The notes: a model not told the origin generated them from the sequence alone. A stretch of DNA of 64,000 bases from Mameliella sp. MMSF_3455 (GCF_030733205.1 NZ_JASHJL010000010.1:86801-150800), one strand, 5' to 3'. Positions 8,825 through 18,668 are shown, counted from the stretch's first letter. Translations and numbers: made by a program.

Positions 8825-11143
8825 ATGAAAGACGCCGTGACCATCACCGGCACCGTGCATCAGGACCGTATCCACGACAGCGCCACCAAGCATGTCACCG
8901 GGCGTGCCGACTACACCGACGATATCGCGCTGCCCGAGGGCACACTGCACGCCTACCTGGGTGTTTCGGACGTGGCCCATGCCACGTTGAAGGGCATCGA
9001 CCTGACCGCCGTTCGGGCGGCGCCCGGCGTCATCGGCGTGTTGACCGCCGACGACATTCCGGGCGTCAACGACATCAGCCCCACGGGCCGCAACGACGAG
9101 CCGGTCTTTCCCACGGAAAAGATCGAGTTCCACGGCCAGCCCTTGTTCGCGGTGATCGCCGAAACCCGCGATGCAGCTCGACGCGCGGCAACGCTGGCCA
9201 AGGTGGACTACGAGGTTCTGCCCCATGCGCTGGATCCGCAGGCGGCCATGGATGCGGGCTATCCCCATGTCACCCTGCCGCTAAAGCTGGAACGCGGCGA
9301 CGTGGAGGCCGGGCGTCAGGCGGCAGTGCATCGGATCAAGGGCCGGATGCAGGTCGGTGGTCAGGACCACATGTACCTCGAAGGCCATATCGCCTGCGCC
9401 ATTCCGGGAGAGGACGATGACGTGCAGGTGCATTGTTCGACGCAGCACCCCTCCGAGGCGCAGCACATGGTGGCCCATGTGCTTGGCGTGCCCTCCAATG
9501 CGGTCACGGTGAACGTGCGGCGCATGGGGGGCGGGTTCGGCGGCAAGGAAAGCCAGATGAACCTGTTCTGTGCCATCGCCGCCGTGGCCGCGAAGAAATG
9601 GAACCGCGCCGTCAAGATCCGCCCCGACCGCGATCAGGACATGACCGCCACGGGCAAGCGCCATGACTTTGTGATCGACTATGACGTGAGTTTTGACGAC
9701 GGAGGCCGAATACAGGCGGTCGAAGGCAGTTTCGCAGCGCGCTGCGGCTACTCGTCCGATCTTTCGGGGCCGGTCACCGACCGCGCGCTGTTCCATGCGG
9801 ACAACGCCTATTTCTATCCCCATGTGCGCCTGACCTCGCGCCCGATGAAGACGAACACGGTCTCCAACACCGCCTTCCGGGGCTTTGGCGGGCCGCAGGG
9901 CGTGGTTGCCGCAGAACGCATCATCGAGGAAATCGCCTATGCCACGGGGCAAGACCCGCTGGATGTGCGCAAGGCCAATTTCTATGGCGGAGAGGGGCGG
10001 GACGTGACCCCCTATCATCAGCAGGTCGAGGACAACATCCTGGACCGGCTCGTGACTGAACTGGAGGAAAGCGCCGAGTATCGCCGCCGCCGTGCAGAGA
10101 TCGTCGACACCAACCGAACGTCGCCGGTTCTGAAAAAGGGCATCGCGCTGACGCCGGTGAAATTCGGCATCTCCTTTACAGCGACGCATTACAATCAGGC
10201 GGGCGCCTTGGTGCATGTCTACAACGACGGGTCCATCCACCTGAACCACGGCGGGACAGAGATGGGTCAGGGGCTGAACACCAAGGTGGCGCAGGTGGTG
10301 GCCGATGCCTTCCAGGTGGATTTCGAACGCATCAAGATCACCAGGACCACGACCGAGAAGGTGCCCAATACTTCGGCCACCGCGGCGTCTTCGGGGTCGG
10401 ACCTGAACGGCATGGCGGCGCTGAACGCGGTCGAGCAGATTAAGGCGCGGCTGGTGGAGTTCGCCGCCGAGAAATGGGGCGTCGCGCCGGAAGAGGTGCG
10501 GTTCCTCGCCAATCGGGTGCAGATCGGGGACGAGGTTCTGTCCTTCGATGCGGTCATCAAGGCCGCCTACATGGCGCGGGTCCAACTTTCGGCGGCCGGG
10601 TTCTACAAGACCCCCAAGATCCACTGGGACCGCGACAAGGGGCAGGGGCGGCCGTTCTACTACTATGCCTATGGCGCCGCCTGTTCCGAGGTGACGATCG
10701 ACACGCTGACCGGGGAATACCGGATCGACCGCACCGATATCCTGCATGACGTGGGCCGCTCGCTGAACCCGGTGCTGGACAAGGGGCAGGTCGAAGGCGC
10801 CTTCGTGCAGGGCATGGGCTGGCTGACCAGTGAGGAACTCTGGTGGGACGACGCGGGCCGTCTGCGCACCCATGCGCCTTCGACCTACAAGATCCCGCTG
10901 GCCTCGGACCGGCCGCGTATCTTCAACGTGAACCTCGCGGATTGGTCTGAGAACCGCGAACTGACGATCAAGCGGTCCAAGGCCGTGGGCGAGCCGCCCT
11001 TCATGTTGGGCATCTCGGTCTTCGAGGCGCTGTCGATGGCGGTGGCCTCGGTTGCCGATTACCGCGTCTGCCCGCGTCTCGATGCCCCGGCCACGCCGGA
11101 ACGCGTGCTGATGGCCGTCACCCGTCTGCAGGCCGGGGGGTGA
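8825..11143 (+). CDS. xdhB: Xanthine dehydrogenase large subunit (molybdopterin-binding)
   Basis: This 772-residue molybdenum subunit oxidises hypoxanthine and xanthine to urate. Family signatures are the GGGFGGKES Moco loop, FRGFGGPQGV, the GTEMGQGLNTKVAQVVADAF segment and the C-terminal KAVGEPPFMLG, whose Glu is the catalytic base. Length is as expected for XdhB. It begins 14 bases after xdhA with GAGGGG upstream of the ATG and ends 4 bases before xdhC. Cytoplasmic; works with XdhA and needs XdhC for sulfuration of the cofactor. Confidence 0.95.
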   Translation: MKDAVTITGTVHQDRIHDSATKHVTGRADYTDDIALPEGTLHAYLGVSDVAHATLKGIDLTAVRAAPGVIGVLTADDIPGVNDISPTGRNDEPVFPTEKIEFHGQPLFAVIAETRDAARRAATLAKVDYEVLPHALDPQAAMDAGYPHVTLPLKLERGDVEAGRQAAVHRIKGRMQVGGQDHMYLEGHIACAIPGEDDDVQVHCSTQHPSEAQHMVAHVLGVPSNAVTVNVRRMGGGFGGKESQMNLFCAIAAVAAKKWNRAVKIRPDRDQDMTATGKRHDFVIDYDVSFDDGGRIQAVEGSFAARCGYSSDLSGPVTDRALFHADNAYFYPHVRLTSRPMKTNTVSNTAFRGFGGPQGVVAAERIIEEIAYATGQDPLDVRKANFYGGEGRDVTPYHQQVEDNILDRLVTELEESAEYRRRRAEIVDTNRTSPVLKKGIALTPVKFGISFTATHYNQAGALVHVYNDGSIHLNHGGTEMGQGLNTKVAQVVADAFQVDFERIKITRTTTEKVPNTSATAASSGSDLNGMAALNAVEQIKARLVEFAAEKWGVAPEEVRFLANRVQIGDEVLSFDAVIKAAYMARVQLSAAGFYKTPKIHWDRDKGQGRPFYYYAYGAACSEVTIDTLTGEYRIDRTDILHDVGRSLNPVLDKGQVEGAFVQGMGWLTSEELWWDDAGRLRTHAPSTYKIPLASDRPRIFNVNLADWSENRELTIKRSKAVGEPPFMLGISVFEALSMAVASVADYRVCPRLDAPATPERVLMAVTRLQAGG

Positions 11144-11147
11144 GCCG

Positions 11148-12029
11148 ATGGCATCCGCAATCACGTCATTGGCGGAGTTCCTTGGCGCGGAAGGCGCAGT
11201 GATCCGTGTGGAGCTGACGCGGGTGCGCGGCTCTTCTCCGCGCGGCGAGGGTACGGAGATGTTCGTCGCCGCCTCCGGCCTCTGGGGCACGATTGGCGGC
11301 GGCCAGTTGGAATACCGGGCCATCGAAACGGCGCGCGGGATGCTGCGTGACGGCGTTCTGAGCCGAACGTTGGACCTGCCGCTGGGACCCGAGATCGGGC
11401 AATGCTGTGGCGGGCGGGTCGAAATGGGTCTGACGCGGCTGCGCGCCTCGGACAGGCGCGCGGCCATTACCCGCGAGGCGCGCGCCAAGGACAGCCGCCC
11501 GCATGTCTACGTTCTGGGCGCGGGCCATGTGGGCCGCGCACTGGCCGACCTGTTCCAGCACCTGCCGGTCACCTGCATCGTGATCGACACGCGGCCCGAG
11601 GAAATCGCGCTCTGCACTGCGGAGGTCGACACGCGTGTCCGCGCGATCCCCGAGATCGACATCATGACGGCCCCGGCGGGCAGCGCCTTTGTCGTGCTGA
11701 CGCATGATCATGCGCTGGACTTCCTGCTGACCGCCGCCGCTCTGGAACGCGGTGACGCGGCCTATGTCGGCATGATCGGCTCTGCCACCAAGCGGGCAAA
11801 ATTCAGGAACTGGATGCACCGGAACTGCGAGGCCGGTGACATCGACACATTGATCTGCCCCATCGGGGCAAGCGGTAGCCGCGACAAGCGGCCCAGCCTG
11901 ATCGCCGCCTTCGTGGTGGCCGAAGTCATGGCTGAATTGACCTCTGAACCTGCCGCGACCTGCCCAGAGAGGGCAACCCAGGCGGCCCGAAAGGGCCATC
12001 ACCAAGACCAGGAGGGACTGACGGCCTGA
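11148..12029 (+). CDS. xdhC: Xanthine dehydrogenase accessory protein XdhC
   Basis: This 293-residue XdhC binds the molybdenum cofactor, helps its sulfuration and hands it to XdhB. The N-terminal XdhC/CoxI domain contains RVRGSSPRGEG and GTIGGGQLEY. A C-terminal Rossmann domain starts with VYVLGAGHVGRALA, followed by YVGMIGSATKRAKF. Order xdhA-xdhB-xdhC with 4-14 base gaps is the standard operon. The last ~25 residues are charged and poorly conserved in appearance, which is common in this family. Confidence 0.93.
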   Translation: MASAITSLAEFLGAEGAVIRVELTRVRGSSPRGEGTEMFVAASGLWGTIGGGQLEYRAIETARGMLRDGVLSRTLDLPLGPEIGQCCGGRVEMGLTRLRASDRRAAITREARAKDSRPHVYVLGAGHVGRALADLFQHLPVTCIVIDTRPEEIALCTAEVDTRVRAIPEIDIMTAPAGSAFVVLTHDHALDFLLTAAALERGDAAYVGMIGSATKRAKFRNWMHRNCEAGDIDTLICPIGASGSRDKRPSLIAAFVVAEVMAELTSEPAATCPERATQAARKGHHQDQEGLTA

Positions 12030-12071
12030 CACCGGGCCGTGGAGCTGGTCACATCGGAGGAGGAAACCGTC

Positions 12072-13673
12072 ATGGACGGTGCAAGCTACACCTACAGGCT
12101 GTTCACACGCAGCGATTTCAGCGCCTTCTGGGCGTTGTTCACCGACAATCTCGTGAATCTGCTGATCCTGTCTGGGGTCTGCCAGTTCGTGTTCCAGATG
12201 CCGGCCGAGATCGTCTATGGCCGCATCGTACCGGGCGCGGCGGTGGCCATCCTGGCTGGGGTCGCGGTCTATACTGTCATGGCGAAATGGGCGGCGACGC
12301 GGCAGGGCCGCGACGTGACGGCCTTGCCCTACGGCATCTCCACCCCGGTGATGTTCGTCTATCTCTTTGGCGTCATCGGCCCGATCTACTGGGCGACGCA
12401 GGATCCGCTGCTGGCATGGCAGGTGGGCATCGGCGCAGGCTTCATGGGCGGGATCGTCGCGGCGCTGGGCGCCGTGGTCGGTCCCTTCCTCAAACGCATC
12501 ACGCCGCGCGCGGGGATGCTGGGGACGCTTTGCGGGATCGCTCTGGTCTTTATCGGGTCGGTGCCGCTGGCAGAGATCTTTGAAAACCCGGTCATCGGCT
12601 TCACCTCGCTGCTGTTCATCCTCTGGGGGCTGATCGGACGCTTTCGCCTGCCGGGCAACGTGCCTGCGGGGCTTGTGGCCATCGGCGCCGGCACCGTGAT
12701 CGCCATCGTTCTGGGGGAGGCAAAGTTCGATTTCTCCGACGTCGGGGCCTATCCGCCGGTGCCCTATCTCGGCGACATGATCGCGGGTATCCAGTACCTG
12801 TTCGCCAACCCGGAACTGTTCCTGGTGCTGATCCCGGTGCAGATCTACAACTTCATCGAGACGATGAACAATGTCGAGAGCGCCGAGGCCGCCGGGGACA
12901 GCTATCCCGTGGGCCTGTGCCAGGTGACGGACGGGGCGGGCACGATGATCGGCGCGGTCTTCGGCTCTCCCTTTCCGACCACGGTCTACATCGGCCACCC
13001 GGCCTACAAGCGACTGGATGCCCACGCAGGCTATATCGTCGGCGTCGCTGTCGTGATCGCGGCCGCAGCCTTTCTGGGCTTCCTGTCGTTCTTGGCCGGG
13101 TTGATCCCGATTGCCGCCGCCGCCCCCGTGCTGGTCTTTGTCTCGGTGAGCCTCATCACAAACACCGCATGGTCGATCAAACCGATGCACATGGCCGCCG
13201 TGTCCTTTGCCATCCTGCCGCATATCTCGGAGTTCCTGATGGTCAAATGGGGGTCGCTGATGAACGCGTTGCGCAGTTCGGGCGTCGAGGGACTGCCCGC
13301 CCTGGGCGATGCGAACCTGACCGCCGCCCTGCTGATGGAAGGAGCGCATTACGAGGGGCACCTTGCGCTCAGCCAGGGGGCGATCCTGACCGGGCTGATC
13401 TGGGGCGCCATCGTTGCCGACGTGATCGACGCGCGGTTCCGCATGGCGGGGGCCTTTGCGCTGGCGGCTGCCGCGATGTCCTCGCTGGGGATCATCCACG
13501 CGCCGACCCTCCAGATGCCGCAGTTCGACGGGATCACCCTGGGCTACGTCATCATCGGGGCCTTTCTGTACCTCTACCCGCTCGTGGCCCCGAAAGAGGA
13601 CCTGGAAGAGCGTGTGATCGTGCCGGATGAACCGGACATGATGGACGATATTCCGCCCGCGCAACGCGCTTGA
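12072..13673 (+). CDS. NCS2-family nucleobase permease
   Basis: This 533-residue polytopic membrane protein has about 12 hydrophobic segments and belongs to the NCS2/AzgA-like nucleobase transporters. The context suggests uptake of a purine such as xanthine, hypoxanthine or guanine. Characteristic pieces are ALPYGISTPVMFVYLFG, IYNFIETMNNVESAEAAG (the NCS2 signature region with the substrate-binding acidic residue) and GSPFPTTVYIGHPAYKR. I start at the ATG at 12072, which has GGAGGAGG about 10 bases upstream. It lies between xdhC and guaD in the purine operon; the exact base transported is inferred. Confidence 0.88.
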   Translation: MDGASYTYRLFTRSDFSAFWALFTDNLVNLLILSGVCQFVFQMPAEIVYGRIVPGAAVAILAGVAVYTVMAKWAATRQGRDVTALPYGISTPVMFVYLFGVIGPIYWATQDPLLAWQVGIGAGFMGGIVAALGAVVGPFLKRITPRAGMLGTLCGIALVFIGSVPLAEIFENPVIGFTSLLFILWGLIGRFRLPGNVPAGLVAIGAGTVIAIVLGEAKFDFSDVGAYPPVPYLGDMIAGIQYLFANPELFLVLIPVQIYNFIETMNNVESAEAAGDSYPVGLCQVTDGAGTMIGAVFGSPFPTTVYIGHPAYKRLDAHAGYIVGVAVVIAAAAFLGFLSFLAGLIPIAAAAPVLVFVSVSLITNTAWSIKPMHMAAVSFAILPHISEFLMVKWGSLMNALRSSGVEGLPALGDANLTAALLMEGAHYEGHLALSQGAILTGLIWGAIVADVIDARFRMAGAFALAAAAMSSLGIIHAPTLQMPQFDGITLGYVIIGAFLYLYPLVAPKEDLEERVIVPDEPDMMDDIPPAQRA

Positions 13674-13681
13674 CACACCAA

Positions 13682-13704
13682 GGGGCGGCCTCAGAGGCCG
13701 CCCC
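13682..13704 (+). terminator. GC hairpin between permease and guaD (attenuator or terminator-like)
   Basis: A perfect 10-bp stem (GGGGCGGCCT / AGGCCGCCCC) with a 3-base loop starts 9 bases after the permease stop. There is no T-tract after it and guaD begins 21 bases downstream. It may therefore be an mRNA-processing or partial-termination element rather than a full terminator. Confidence 0.5.
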
Positions 13705-13724
13705 GCCAACAGACGAGAAACCCC

Positions 13725-15047
13725 ATGACAGAGACACTCTTGCGCGGCCGCATCCTGAGCTTTCACCGCGCCCCAGCGGATGGCAAGGATACCGACGCCT
13801 TTACCTACATCGAGGATGGCGCCCTGTGGCTACGGGACGGGATGATCGTCCGGCGCGGGGATTTCGACGAAGTGGCCAGGACGGCCCCCGGCGTGCCCGT
13901 GACAGATCACCGCCCGCACCTGCTGTTGGCCGGTTTCATCGACACCCATATTCATTTCCCGCAGGTTCAGGTGATCGCCTCCTGGGGCGCACAACTTCTG
14001 GATTGGTTGAACAGCTACACCTTCCCCGAGGAAACGCGCTTTTCCGATGAGGCGCACGCAGCGCGCATGGCGACGGCCTTCATGGATCAATTGGTGGCGC
14101 ATGGCACGACCAGCGCCGTGGCCTTCTGTTCGGTGCATGGCACCTCGGTCGAGGCCTTTTTCACCGAGGCTGTGCGCCGCAACATGCGGATGCTGGGTGG
14201 CAAGGTTCTGATGGACCGCAACGCGCCCGATGGTCTGCGCGACACGCCGCAATCGGGCTATGACGACAGCACCGCGCTGATTGGCAGATGGCACGGCAAG
14301 GGGCGCTGCGGCTATGTGATCTCGCCGCGCTTCGCAATCACCTCGACGCCTGAACAGATGGAGATGGCGCAGGCGCTGGCGCAGGAAAACCCGACGTGCC
14401 CGATCCAGACCCACCTGTCGGAAAACCGAGATGAGATCGCCTACACGCTGGAGCTATACCCGCAGGCGCGCGATTATCTGGACGTCTACCAGGGCTACGG
14501 CCTGCTGCGGGACAACAGCCTGCTGGGCCATGCCATCCACCTGGAACCACGCGAGATCGACGCCTTGGCAGAGACCGGCGCGCATCCCGTGTTCTGCCCG
14601 ACCTCCAACCTGTTCCTCGGATCCGGCCTGTTTGATCACGGCGGGCTGTCCGCGCGCGGGATCACCAGCGGGATCGCCACGGACGTCGGGGCGGGCACCA
14701 GCTATTCCATGCTGCAGACTCTGAACGAAGGCTACAAGGTGCTGCAACTGCAGGGCCAAGCCCTACACCCGTTGCAGGCCTTTGACTGGGCCACGCGCGG
14801 CAATGCCGAAGTGCTGGGCATGGCCGACAGGATCGGCACTCTGGAGGAAGGCTCCGAAGCGGATATCGTCGTGCTGAACGCCCGCGCGACCGGGGCGATG
14901 GCGCTGCGCATGGAGCGCGCGGAAACGCTCGCCGAAGAGCTGTTCATCCTTCAGGTCATGGGCGACGATCGGGCGGTGGAAGAGGTCTATGTAGCAGGGC
15001 AGGCGAGCAAGTCGCCGGGCGCACACTCCGCCCGGGTGGCGGCTTGA
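13725..15047 (+). CDS. guaD: Guanine deaminase
   Basis: This 440-residue amidohydrolase-superfamily enzyme converts guanine to xanthine, the substrate of the upstream XdhAB. Metal and active-site motifs are in order: HIHFPQ, YTFPEETRF, QTHLSEN, GHAIHLEPREID and GIATDVGAGTSYSML, all typical of guanine deaminases. The length fits. It is the last recognisable gene of the purine operon, 51 bases after the permease and separated from it by a strong hairpin. Together with XdhABC it would turn guanine, hypoxanthine and xanthine into urate. No urate-degrading gene is seen in this window. Confidence 0.94.
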   Translation: MTETLLRGRILSFHRAPADGKDTDAFTYIEDGALWLRDGMIVRRGDFDEVARTAPGVPVTDHRPHLLLAGFIDTHIHFPQVQVIASWGAQLLDWLNSYTFPEETRFSDEAHAARMATAFMDQLVAHGTTSAVAFCSVHGTSVEAFFTEAVRRNMRMLGGKVLMDRNAPDGLRDTPQSGYDDSTALIGRWHGKGRCGYVISPRFAITSTPEQMEMAQALAQENPTCPIQTHLSENRDEIAYTLELYPQARDYLDVYQGYGLLRDNSLLGHAIHLEPREIDALAETGAHPVFCPTSNLFLGSGLFDHGGLSARGITSGIATDVGAGTSYSMLQTLNEGYKVLQLQGQALHPLQAFDWATRGNAEVLGMADRIGTLEEGSEADIVVLNARATGAMALRMERAETLAEELFILQVMGDDRAVEEVYVAGQASKSPGAHSARVAA

Positions 15048-15167
15048 CCTGGTATCAGTCGCGTTGCATCTGGTCGTAGACCAGCGTCAGGGAGACGAAT
15101 GCGAACTCAATGCTGGCGACATGTTGCCCCGCGCAGAACTGCAAGGGGCAGCAGGAAAAAACATTCC

Positions 15168-16700
15168 TCACCCGAAGTGGCGCACACTCACCAAGCCCTT
15201 TGGACCGTTCTTGATTTTGACCTGCCACCAGATAATGTCATCATCGAGACACTGACGAAGCGCCTTCTGCGTCGGGTTCAGCGGGGCCCAATTTGTTACC
15301 GAGTCGTCGCCCCAAACCACTTCGTAGCTTTCACAAATGGATTTACATCTTGCGACGGCGTCGGCTGGTCCACTGAACTTGGGAGTTTCGCTGGCAATAT
15401 CCACCCATTCCAGGGTGATAAGTTTTCCGACGTCTTCTGAATTTGGATCCGGTGAGGCCTTGACTGACACATCTGTTGTGGTTGACTTGACGATGGCGCC
15501 AAAACTTGTAGATGGCGAGCAGTGTCCAACGATGTCCAATGCGAATTTCTGGACATCCTCTAGGGTTTCCTTTTCAAATCCGTCGAAATAACCTTGCAGA
15601 TCTTTTAGGAGGAAATTGGAGGGAGCGAGAGAAATTAGTGGGTAATCATTAAATCCTACATCAGCATCAATCCTTGAGTGGCAAATGGAGTTTGGGTGGG
15701 CGCGCCTTAGTAGACTTGTTTCGTATGGAGAATCATACCCGCAGGCGCTAACATTTGAGTCGTCAATCCGGCAAAAACGTGTCGTCTCGAACCCCTGAAT
15801 TTTAGTTTGTGCGCGAGCATGGACCAAGTACTGAACGTTGTGGGTCCAGGCGGGGTTTCGAAGTTGTTCTTCTGTGTATGTGGCATAAGGTTCTCTTTTG
15901 TCGTAGTAGACCTTGTAAACCCTTTCTCTAATTTCATCGAACGTCGGCTCAATCACGGGTTGATAGGGGCCGGAACTGCTCCAGTTCCAGAGATTGTCAC
16001 AGGCAATCAGCACTTGTTTCATGCCGTATCGTTCCCGGGATCGAATGCCGTAGACGTCGATCATCCACTTCCCCGCCTTGTCAACGGTGTCGATGTAAAA
16101 AAAGTTCTGCCCCTCATATATCATCATCTGGACAAGTATGTCGGTCGAGATTATGGGAATTGGCGAGTTCTGGTGAGTTTGCGACCCCAATTCTGTCAAG
16201 CGCTGCAATACATCCGTGGACAGGTCAAAACCTTGGCTTACTGCGTCCGCGCTGTACGTTTGCGTCTCGTCAACTGTCAGGCTGGGCCGATGGAAGCCAA
16301 GGGTGGCTGTGTAGTGCATGCGACGGTTGAATTCCCGCCCGTCCAAGCCTTTCTTCGTTCCGAACATAAACAGAACTGCACAGGCTGATAAGCAAGACGA
16401 ATCCTGGCGCAGAACCGTGCCCACACCAAGGTTTCGAATTTCCTCCGCAAGCCGCAGCGCTTCGGCGATGCTTCCGCCCGGGCTATCCAGGCAGATGGTC
16501 TGCCCGCTTGTGAACTGGGACTCTTCCGGGTAGGCCCGTTCATAGGCATCGCGGAAACGATCCAGATCTCCGGGTTGAATCTGACCGGTGAGTAAGATGC
16601 CACAGTCGCGCCCCTCTACCAACTCGAAGTCAGCCGCGAAAAGTTGCATGGGGAAAAGGAAAAACAACAAAGAGAGAAATCTCGACATAATAGCTCTCAT
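15168..16700 (-). CDS. Secreted ClpP-fold (COG3904-like) protein of unknown function
   Basis: This protein of about 510 residues has an N-terminal signal peptide (SRFLSLLFFLFPMQLFAAD) and a ClpP/crotonase-like domain over residues ~25-180. The oxyanion strand CLDSPGGSIAEAL is at about 70-82. The candidate nucleophile Ser105 is in SSCLSACAVLF, the usual layout of periplasmic ClpP-like proteins. The remaining ~330 residues match nothing I recognise; the C-terminus (about 400-510) could be a small beta domain. Base composition is clearly more AT-rich than in the flanking genes and codon use is looser, suggesting transfer. ATG at 16700 or 16688 are both possible starts; neither has a strong ribosome site. 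Confidence 0.6.
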   Translation of the reverse strand: MRAIMSRFLSLLFFLFPMQLFAADFELVEGRDCGILLTGQIQPGDLDRFRDAYERAYPEESQFTSGQTICLDSPGGSIAEALRLAEEIRNLGVGTVLRQDSSCLSACAVLFMFGTKKGLDGREFNRRMHYTATLGFHRPSLTVDETQTYSADAVSQGFDLSTDVLQRLTELGSQTHQNSPIPIISTDILVQMMIYEGQNFFYIDTVDKAGKWMIDVYGIRSRERYGMKQVLIACDNLWNWSSSGPYQPVIEPTFDEIRERVYKVYYDKREPYATYTEEQLRNPAWTHNVQYLVHARAQTKIQGFETTRFCRIDDSNVSACGYDSPYETSLLRRAHPNSICHSRIDADVGFNDYPLISLAPSNFLLKDLQGYFDGFEKETLEDVQKFALDIVGHCSPSTSFGAIVKSTTTDVSVKASPDPNSEDVGKLITLEWVDIASETPKFSGPADAVARCKSICESYEVVWGDDSVTNWAPLNPTQKALRQCLDDDIIWWQVKIKNGPKGLVSVRHFG

Positions 16701-16901
16701 CGAATTTCTTGGTGATCGGAGTGTGACATTGGCTCCTTTCCAAGTCCAGTATTCCGCTCTGAAGTAAAGTGCCCCTGACGAGTCAGGTTGATCCAAACTT
16801 TGCCTTTCGCCGACATATAGTTGAGGCCGTCCGGCAAAGGATCGTTTCTGATTTTGAGATGGCTCGTCGCGATCAACCGTTAAGGCCGTCGCTCATCTCT
16901 C

Positions 16902-18668
16902 CTAACCTCTGTTGGTGATCCAGCGGCACTGGTAGGGGGCCAGCGTCACGCCGTCCTCCTCAGGATGCAGCGTTTCCCCAGACAGCAGGTCCACCCATTC
17001 CTCGTCCGCAATCAGGTTGAGCGACTTGGGCGGCAGTTCCAGCTCTTCGGCGGAAACATTGTGCAGGGCAAAGATCGACTGGCTGCGGTCCAGTGCTTGC
17101 CGCCAGACCGCAAAAACCCGGTCGTCCACGGAGAGCGTGAAATTCGTGGCGTTGGGATGGAACGCCGGTTGTTTGGCGCGCAACCGCAACCGGTCTGACA
17201 GGGCGGTCAGCACGCGGGACTGGTCGCTGTCCGGATCGGCCAGCTTTTCCCGCAATTCCGGGTAGTTCCAGCGATGCCGGTTGATCGCCCGGTTCATGCC
17301 GCGCCGCGCCACGCCCTCCAGGTCGTTTTCCGTCGCCAGCATGGCGTGGATGTAGAAGGCCGGGATGCCCTCCAGCGACATGACGATGGTCTGCGAGCAG
17401 ATGAAGCGATCCACCTGCAGCCCGTCCTCGCCCTTGTAGGTGCGCTGCATGGCGGAAAAGAAGGTGGTGTTCAACTCGTAGACCGCCGTGCCGCCGCCGG
17501 GCAGTGCCCGCATCGAGGCAAGCCCGCCCGTCGCCTGGACCGTCTTGATCATCTGGGCGATTTCCTCGTCCGGCAACAGCCCCTCAGCGGGACGCATCCC
17601 GATACCGTCATGGCTGGACGAGAAGTTGAGATAGGCGCAGCCGTGCGGGGCAGGGGGCATGGCCCTTTGCCAGTTGGACAGCGCCCGCGCATCGCCGGCC
17701 AGCATCGCGTGCAGGATCAGCGGCGGCAGCGGGAAATTGTAGATCCAGTGCGCCTCGTTCAACTGGCCGAAATAGCTGAGGTTTTCCGTCTTGGGGACGT
17801 TGGTTTCGGTCAGCAGGACAATCGGTTCGGCGGCGAAATCCGCCAGCACGCGCAACAGCTGCACGATGGCGTGGGTCTTGGGCAGGTGGATCGAGGGGGT
17901 GCCCGGCTCTTTCCAGATGAAGGCCACGGCATCCAGTCGGATGATCTTGACCCCGGCATCGACGTGCAGCCGGATGATGCGAATGATTTCCAGCAGCACC
18001 TCGGGGTTGCGGAAATCAAGGTCCACCTGGTCGTGGCTGAAGGTGCACCAGACATGCTTGAGCCCGTTCGAGGTCTCGACCTCCTGCAACAGGGGCGTGG
18101 TGCGGGGACGGACCACGGCGGAGAGGTCGTCCTCGGGCGAGGCCTCGTAAAAGAACTTGTCGTAGGGTTCCTGGCCCTGCCGGTAGGCGTTGAACCAGGT
18201 GCCCTGGCTTGAGACATGGTTCAATACCAGGTCGGACATCAGGTGCCATTCCGCGCCGATCCTGCTGATGTCGGGCCAGTCCCCCAGCGTCGGGTTCACC
18301 TTGCGGTAATCCGTGACGGCAAATCCGTCGTCCGAGGTGAAGGGAAAGAAGGGCAGGATATGCACGCCGTTGACCACGCCCGTCATGTAGTTGCCCAGGA
18401 AATCGCGCAGCAGGTCCAACGGCTTGTAGACCCCGTCGATGAGGCTGTCGCCATAGGTGATCAGCACCGCGTCCTTTTGCGACCATAGCGAGTTTCCCGG
18501 CTTGCGGGCGCGTTTGCGGGCCGTCGCGCTTTCCGGCCAAAACGCCTCGATCAACCTGGTGGTCAGCTCATCGGTGTCACGGTCGGGGTAAATGCGCATC
18601 AACAGGGCGCGCAGGCGGTTGGAAAGCTGGGCGGGGGGCGTCATCGCGGATGGTCCGGCTGTGGTCAT
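16902..18668 (-). CDS. GH13 sucrose-phosphorylase-like sugar phosphorylase
   Basis: This alpha-amylase-fold enzyme of about 588 residues is of the sucrose phosphorylase / glucosylglycerate phosphorylase group (GH13 subfamily 18). It shows HILPFFPFTSDDGFAVTDY near the start of the barrel and the nucleophile Asp in IIRLDAVAFIWKE. The acid/base Glu is in LLTETNVP and the transition-state Asp in SSHDGIG. The spacing is right and the domain looks intact. It has no sugar transporter or kinase next to it, so the acceptor (fructose, glycerate or glycerol) cannot be told. In marine bacteria a role in compatible-solute turnover is plausible. Starts at 18677, 18668 and 18644 are all possible and none has a good ribosome site. 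Confidence 0.82.
   Translation of the reverse strand: MTTAGPSAMTPPAQLSNRLRALLMRIYPDRDTDELTTRLIEAFWPESATARKRARKPGNSLWSQKDAVLITYGDSLIDGVYKPLDLLRDFLGNYMTGVVNGVHILPFFPFTSDDGFAVTDYRKVNPTLGDWPDISRIGAEWHLMSDLVLNHVSSQGTWFNAYRQGQEPYDKFFYEASPEDDLSAVVRPRTTPLLQEVETSNGLKHVWCTFSHDQVDLDFRNPEVLLEIIRIIRLHVDAGVKIIRLDAVAFIWKEPGTPSIHLPKTHAIVQLLRVLADFAAEPIVLLTETNVPKTENLSYFGQLNEAHWIYNFPLPPLILHAMLAGDARALSNWQRAMPPAPHGCAYLNFSSSHDGIGMRPAEGLLPDEEIAQMIKTVQATGGLASMRALPGGGTAVYELNTTFFSAMQRTYKGEDGLQVDRFICSQTIVMSLEGIPAFYIHAMLATENDLEGVARRGMNRAINRHRWNYPELREKLADPDSDQSRVLTALSDRLRLRAKQPAFHPNATNFTLSVDDRVFAVWRQALDRSQSIFALHNVSAEELELPPKSLNLIADEEWVDLLSGETLHPEEDGVTLAPYQCRWITNRG

Noticed and set aside
11166..13766. 866-codon minus-strand open frame opposite xdhC and the permease
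   Set aside because: Antisense shadow of two well-supported genes; sequence is rich in His, Asp, Arg and Gln without any family motif.
15070..15084. CTGGTC-GTA-GACCAG hairpin after guaD as a terminator
   Set aside because: Only 6 bp and no T-tract; too weak to call.
15064..15255. 63-codon frame after guaD
   Set aside because: No ribosome site, no similarity, and it runs into the 3' end of the opposing ClpP-like gene.
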